Positions 60,225-64,000 of a stretch of 64,000 bases of DNA are shown in pieces (the first letter of the stretch is position 1; each line of letters starts with the position of its first letter). Below the pieces are notes generated by a model. The model worked only from the letters and a program-made list of their open reading frames with translations. It searched no databases and had not been told where the DNA came from. The stretch comes from Neorhizobium galegae bv. officinalis (lineage in GTDB: Bacteria > Pseudomonadota > Alphaproteobacteria > Rhizobiales > Rhizobiaceae), in contig CCRI01000001.1 of the NCBI GenBank assembly GCA_000985875.1, positions 186,001 through 250,000 of the forward strand, in the 5' to 3' direction. The translations under genes were made by a program, and so were the position numbers.

Positions 60225-60922
60225 GGCAGCTGGCTCACAAAGGTAACCGAATTGGAGACGGAGCCGAAGACGCCGCCCTGCATCTTGACCATCTTGATGG
60301 CGGCCAGATGATTGCCGTAGTCGGTGGCGCCGCAGCAGTCTTCCAGCATCAGGCATTCGAAGCCGCGGTCGTTCGCCTCGCGCATCGTGGTCGAGACGCA
60401 GACATCGGTGGTGATGCCGGTCAGCACGATGTTTTCGATGCGCTTCTGGTTGAGGATGAGTTCCAGATCGGTGGCGCAGAACGAGCCCTTGCCCGGCTTG
60501 TCGATGATCACTTCGCCCTCGATCGGGTAGAGTTCGGGAATGATGTCCCAGCCGGGCTCGCCGCGCGTCAGGATGCGGCCGCAGGGGCCGGGATCGCCGA
60601 TGCCGGCGCCGATGCGCTGCGAGCGCCAGCGCTTGTTGGCGGGCAGGTCGGCGAGGTCCGGGCGGTGGCCCTCGCGGGTGTGGATGATGTGGTAGCCCTT
60701 GGCCCGCATGGCGGCGAGCACCGTCTTGATCGGCTCGATCGGCGCCTGCACCAGCGACAGGTCGTAACCCATGTGGTCGACATAACCGCCCTTGCCGCAG
60801 AAATCGGTCTGCATGTCGATGATGATGAGGGCGGTGTTTTCGGGTCTCAAATCGCCGTTATAGGGCCAGGCATAGGGATCGGCGTCGATATAATGCCCTT
60901 TGGTTTCAACCATCGCGTCCAT
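60221..60922 (-). CDS. biuH: Biuret amidohydrolase (isochorismatase fold)
   Basis: Hydrolyses biuret to allophanate and ammonia. With the ATG at 60922 the 233-residue product has Asp36, Lys142 and Cys175, exactly the catalytic numbering I recall for Rhizobium leguminosarum BiuH, and the sequence around [22 protein letters not shown] and [16 protein letters not shown] agrees. A second ATG one codon upstream (60925) has slightly better ribosome-site spacing. Adjacent genes supply uptake (ABC transporter) and the next step (AtzF). Confidence 0.94.
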   Translation of the reverse strand: MDAMVETKGHYIDADPYAWPYNGDLRPENTALIIIDMQTDFCGKGGYVDHMGYDLSLVQAPIEPIKTVLAAMRAKGYHIIHTREGHRPDLADLPANKRWRSQRIGAGIGDPGPCGRILTRGEPGWDIIPELYPIEGEVIIDKPGKGSFCATDLELILNQKRIENIVLTGITTDVCVSTTMREANDRGFECLMLEDCCGATDYGNHLAAIKMVKMQGGVFGSVSNSVTFVSQLP

Positions 60923-60933
60923 CATTGTCTCTC

Positions 60934-61950
60934 CTATTCGCCAGCCAGCTTGAATGTCTCGCCATAAGATCGCACGGGTTTGTCGAAGCGGCAGGACGTG
61001 CCGTCGGTGACCTTCACCGCGTCTTCCCAGGGCAGCCTGTATTTCCCGGCGATCAGATCGTGCATGTAGGTGTAGGGCGCATCGCCTGCGCCGCCCGCGA
61101 CCGCGACGTAACCCCGATGGCCGAACTGGTAGATGTTGTTCTCGACACCCCAGCCGAGCCGGGCCTCGCGCACCAGGTCGGGGCGGACTTCCGCGGTAAT
61201 GATCTCGTTGACCCGGCCGGACGTGCCGTGGGCGATGATCGTGCCGTCGAAATTGCAGACCATGCCTTCGCCCATGGAATCGAACGTGCCGTCCGAGCCG
61301 CACATGCACACACTCGCCGTCACCATCAGATTGCAGAAGGCGTTTGACTGGTTGGTGAATTTCCAGCTTTCGCGGATCGGCGCGGTGTAGCCGGCGGTGC
61401 GGATCATGATCTCGGCGCCCTTGTAGGCGCATTCGCGGGCCATTTCCGGGAACATGCCGTCATGGCAGATGATCAGGGCGAGCTTGGCGCCTTTCGGTCC
61501 GTCGATCACCGGAATGCCGAAATCGCCAGGCTCCCAGGGTTCCACAGGCACCCAGGGGTGCATCTTGCGGTAATAGAGTTTCAGGTCGCCGTTATCGTCG
61601 ATGACGATGCCGGAATTATAGGGCATGGCGCCCGGGTTCAGCTCCATGATCGAGAAGCAGCCCCAGATCGCATGGTCCCTGCAGGCCTTGCGGAAGGCCG
61701 CGACTTCCGGGCCGTCGAGCGTGCACATGATCTCCGGATTGATGTCCATCGAAAGCCCGTGCAGCGCGTATTCGGGAAAAACGACGAGGTCCATGCCCGG
61801 CTGGTTGCGCCGGGCCTTGGCGACCAGATCGACGATCACCTGCGTCTGGCGGGCGAGATCCGCCCTCGTAACCGTTACCGGAAGCTGGAGCTGGACGAGG
61901 CCGATACCGACGCCGTGCTCCGATTTGTTGAGGCCGCCCAATCCGTTCAT
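60934..61950 (-). CDS. amiF: Formamidase-family carbon-nitrogen hydrolase
   Basis: Nitrilase-superfamily amidase, 338 residues, closest to formamidase (AmiF). The triad is Glu60 (VVFPEYA), Lys129 (YYRKMHPW) and Cys162 (LIICHDGM); the Lys-Cys spacing of 33 equals Lys133/Cys166 of Helicobacter Ami[18 protein letters not shown] near the C-terminus is also family-typical. It lies 11 bases upstream of biuH and 12 downstream of a permease gene, so it belongs to the biuret operon. It releases ammonia from formamide or a small related amide; the link to ureide breakdown is not known. Confidence 0.85.
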   Translation of the reverse strand: MNGLGGLNKSEHGVGIGLVQLQLPVTVTRADLARQTQVIVDLVAKARRNQPGMDLVVFPEYALHGLSMDINPEIMCTLDGPEVAAFRKACRDHAIWGCFSIMELNPGAMPYNSGIVIDDNGDLKLYYRKMHPWVPVEPWEPGDFGIPVIDGPKGAKLALIICHDGMFPEMARECAYKGAEIMIRTAGYTAPIRESWKFTNQSNAFCNLMVTASVCMCGSDGTFDSMGEGMVCNFDGTIIAHGTSGRVNEIITAEVRPDLVREARLGWGVENNIYQFGHRGYVAVAGGAGDAPYTYMHDLIAGKYRLPWEDAVKVTDGTSCRFDKPVRSYGETFKLAGE

Positions 61951-61962
61951 GACCGATCTCCC

Positions 61963-62889
61963 TTATTTCGTCAGCGACAACGCGCCCGGCGCACCGGCAA
62001 GCGAGCGGGTGGGCGAGGAGGTCGCGATCAGGATGATGAGGGTGAGCACGTAGGGTGCCGCGTAGAACAGGTAGTACCCTTGCGTGACACCGACCGATTG
62101 CAGGGCGGGGCCAAGAGCGCCGGCACCGCCGAAAAGCAGGGCGGCGAGGAAGCAGCCGATCGGGTTCCAACGGGCGAAGATGACCAGCGCCACGGCCATC
62201 AGGCCCTGGCCGGAGGAAATGCCTTCGTTCCAGGAGCCGGGGTAATAGAGCGACAGGTAGGCGCCGCCGATCGCGGCGAGCGAGCCGCCGGCGGCGGTCG
62301 CCAGAAGCCGGACACGGTCCGGGCTGATGCCCATGGCGCGGGCCGCATCGGTGCTGTCGCCGACGACGCGAAGGATGAGGCCGATGCGGGTGTTCCTGAA
62401 CGCCCACCAGAGGAAGAGGGCGAGTGCGGCGCCGATGAAGAACAGCACGTTGATGTTGAGCGCCGCCTGAACCTGAGGTGTTGCCGACCAGCCGCCGAGC
62501 GGGATGGAGGGCAGTTTCGGCGCGACAGGCTGGATGAAGGATTTGCCGAGGAAGAAGGCAAGCCCCAGGCCGAACTGCATCATGGCGATGCCGATCGCGA
62601 TATCGTTGACCTTCGGCCATTTGCAGATCCAGCCGTGGATGGTGCCGAAGATGGCGCCGGTCGCCATGGCCGCCAGCACGCCTAATGTCGGCGAACCGGT
62701 CATGACCGCGACCGCGTAAGCCGTCATGGCGCCGAAAACGAGCGTGCCTTCGAGCCCGAGATTGATGCGGCCGGAGCGCTCGGTGATCGTCTCGCCGAGC
62801 GAGACGAAGATGAAGGGGGTGGAGACGCGGATGGCGCCAGCGAAGATCGCCAGCGGCACGCCCCAGAGACCGATACCTGTGTCTTCCAT
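61963..62889 (-). CDS. ABC transporter permease (BMP/nucleoside type, second)
   Basis: Inner-membrane subunit of 308 residues with about eight hydrophobic segments. ETITERSGRINLGLEGTLVFG is the family hallmark loop, followed by GTIHGWICKWPKVNDIAIGI and, late, SVGVTQGYYLFYAAPYVLTL. It forms the channel with the preceding gene's product. Three bases separate the genes, so they are coupled. Confidence 0.92.
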   Translation of the reverse strand: MEDTGIGLWGVPLAIFAGAIRVSTPFIFVSLGETITERSGRINLGLEGTLVFGAMTAYAVAVMTGSPTLGVLAAMATGAIFGTIHGWICKWPKVNDIAIGIAMMQFGLGLAFFLGKSFIQPVAPKLPSIPLGGWSATPQVQAALNINVLFFIGAALALFLWWAFRNTRIGLILRVVGDSTDAARAMGISPDRVRLLATAAGGSLAAIGGAYLSLYYPGSWNEGISSGQGLMAVALVIFARWNPIGCFLAALLFGGAGALGPALQSVGVTQGYYLFYAAPYVLTLIILIATSSPTRSLAGAPGALSLTK

Positions 62890-62892
62890 CGG

Positions 62893-64000
62893 TCAGCTCC
62901 TTTTCCAGAGGTCGGGATTGAAGATCTTGAAGCGGCCGTAAAAGGTCTCGCAGAACAGGATGACGATGAAGAGCGTGCCCTGCAGCACCAGGACGGTGGC
63001 ATCCGGAAGCCCCATGCGCCGCTGGATCAGGCCGCCCGAGGCGGCGATGCCGCCGAGCAGGATGGCGACCGGGATGATCGCCAGCGGATTGTGCCGGGCC
63101 AGGAAGGCGACGAGGATGCCGGTGTAACCGTAGCCGGCGGCAAGCGAGGCGTTGGCGCTGCCCTGCACTGCTGCGACCTCGATCATGCCCGCGAGGCCGG
63201 CAAAACCGCCGGCAATCGCGGTGAAGCCGACGATCAGCTTGCCGACCGGCAGGCCCTGGATCTGCGCGGCGCGGACATTGCCGCCGGCGATGCGGGCGGC
63301 AAAACCGAAGCTGGTGATCTCGATCAGCACCCAGGAGAGGATGCAGGCGAGGACGCCGATGACGAGGCCCCAATGGACGTCCATGCCGGGGATGTGGCCG
63401 AGCATGTATTCCTTCGGCAGGGGTTTGGTCGACGGCTTGTTCAAGCTGGCCGGATCGCGCAGCAGCCCTTCGACGAACTGGTTCATCAGGGCAATCGCGA
63501 TATAGGCCAGGAGCAGCGAGGAGATCGTTTCGTTGACGCCGCGATAGTGGCGCAGGAAGCCTGCAAAGCCGATCCAGATGCCGCCGACGACCATGGCGGC
63601 GATGGCCATGAAGACGAAGAGCATGATCGGCGGCACCACGCCGACGAAGGGCATGGCGCTGGCCGCCGCCGCGACGCCGCCGAGCACCACCGCCCCCTCG
63701 GCACCGATGATGACGAGGCCGAGCCTTGCCGGCAGCGCGACGCAAAGTGCGGTCAACAGAAGAGGGGCGGCACGGGAAAGGCTGTTCTGGATCGAGAACC
63801 AGCTTCCGAAACCGCCCGTGTACATGAGCTGAAAGAGGGTGACCGGCGACTTGCCGATCGCCAGGATGAAGAGGGAGAAAAGCGCCAGGCCGATCAGGAT
63901 CGCCACGAGCCCGATCGCCACGGGTTCCGCCCGTCGCGCAAGCCATTCGAGGAGGGGGCGGAGGGACGCCTGCCCCCCCGCCGCGATGGGCAGTCCCGGA
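62893..64000 (-). CDS. ABC transporter permease (BMP/nucleoside type, first), 5' end beyond window
   Basis: Inner-membrane subunit; at least 342 residues are visible from an internal GTG at 63921. The frame stays open to the window edge and encodes LRPLLEWLARRAEPV just before the GTG. That looks like the normal cytoplasmic N-terminus of this permease family, so the true start is probably outside the window. Seen: LVIIGAEGAVVLGGVAAAAS and IAGGNVRAAQIQGLPVGK, the coupling region. The substrate receptor (BMP lipoprotein family) is not in the window and should lie to the right. Confidence 0.88.
   Translation of the reverse strand, partial: PGLPIAAGGQASLRPLLEWLARRAEPVAIGLVAILIGLALFSLFILAIGKSPVTLFQLMYTGGFGSWFSIQNSLSRAAPLLLTALCVALPARLGLVIIGAEGAVVLGGVAAAASAMPFVGVVPPIMLFVFMAIAAMVVGGIWIGFAGFLRHYRGVNETISSLLLAYIAIALMNQFVEGLLRDPASLNKPSTKPLPKEYMLGHIPGMDVHWGLVIGVLACILSWVLIEITSFGFAARIAGGNVRAAQIQGLPVGKLIVGFTAIAGGFAGLAGMIEVAAVQGSANASLAAGYGYTGILVAFLARHNPLAIIPVAILLGGIAASGGLIQRRMGLPDATVLVLQGTLFIVILFCETFYGRFKIFNPDLWKRS

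Overview
The window looks like a 64 kb stretch of a high-GC alphaproteobacterium of the Rhizobiaceae (Rhizobium/Agrobacterium group). Reasons: a ChvE-GguA-GguB sugar transporter with GguC, a biuret hydrolase matching the Rhizobium leguminosarum enzyme residue for residue at the catalytic positions, the sheer density of ABC and TRAP uptake systems with their own regulators, and mosaic palindromic intergenic repeats of the kind known in rhizobia. There are no tRNA, rRNA, replication, phage, IS or CRISPR features. It reads as catabolic accessory DNA, possibly from a chromid or megaplasmid (inference).

Layout. (1) 0.1-5.4 kb: a TRAP transporter followed by a shikimate-dehydrogenase-like enzyme and an M20 metallopeptidase. 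(2) 5.4-18.9 kb: two divergent sugar operons. On the minus strand lies a YtfQRT-YjfF-type (galactofuranose/arabinose) ABC transporter ending in a GntR regulator. On the plus strand lie gguC, a sugar 1-dehydrogenase, a [2Fe-2S] sugar-acid dehydratase, chvE, gguA and gguB, that is, oxidative L-arabinose/D-galactose use. (3) 18.9-24.6 kb: an asymmetric heterodimeric ABC exporter and a fused dioxygenase-esterase (MhqO-MhqD type). (4) 24.6-30.7 kb: a peptide/nickel-family ABC importer with a class V aminotransferase. (5) 30.9-34.0 kb: a TetR regulator divergent from a FabF-like ketosynthase and a thiolase. (6) 34.3-42.7 kb: a Rieske ferredoxin, two amidohydrolases, a LysR regulator and an iron/polyamine-type ABC importer. 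(7) 42.8-55.5 kb: a GntR regulator, a LigM-like tetrahydrofolate-dependent O-demethylase, an FAD-linked 2-hydroxyacid dehydrogenase, a second TRAP system, a DUF3237 protein, a 1027-residue benzoylformate decarboxylase-aldehyde dehydrogenase fusion, and a LysR regulator. (8) 55.8-64.0 kb: a minus-strand operon for triuret/biuret/allophanate nitrogen with its own nucleoside-type (BMP) ABC transporter, running off the right edge.

The most interesting part is region 7. Its enzymes form a plausible complete route from a methoxylated mandelate (for example vanillylmandelate) through the arylglyoxylate, aryl aldehyde and methoxybenzoate to a catechol acid. The two central enzymes are fused into one polypeptide through a linker encoded by what looks like the downstream gene's own Shine-Dalgarno sequence. 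An identical 14-base motif sits upstream of both the demethylase gene and the TRAP/dehydrogenase divergent region, suggesting one regulon. Region 8 is the second strong system: biuret hydrolase, a second isochorismatase-fold hydrolase (candidate triuret hydrolase), allophanate hydrolase and a formamidase-family enzyme, all cotranscribed with a dedicated importer.
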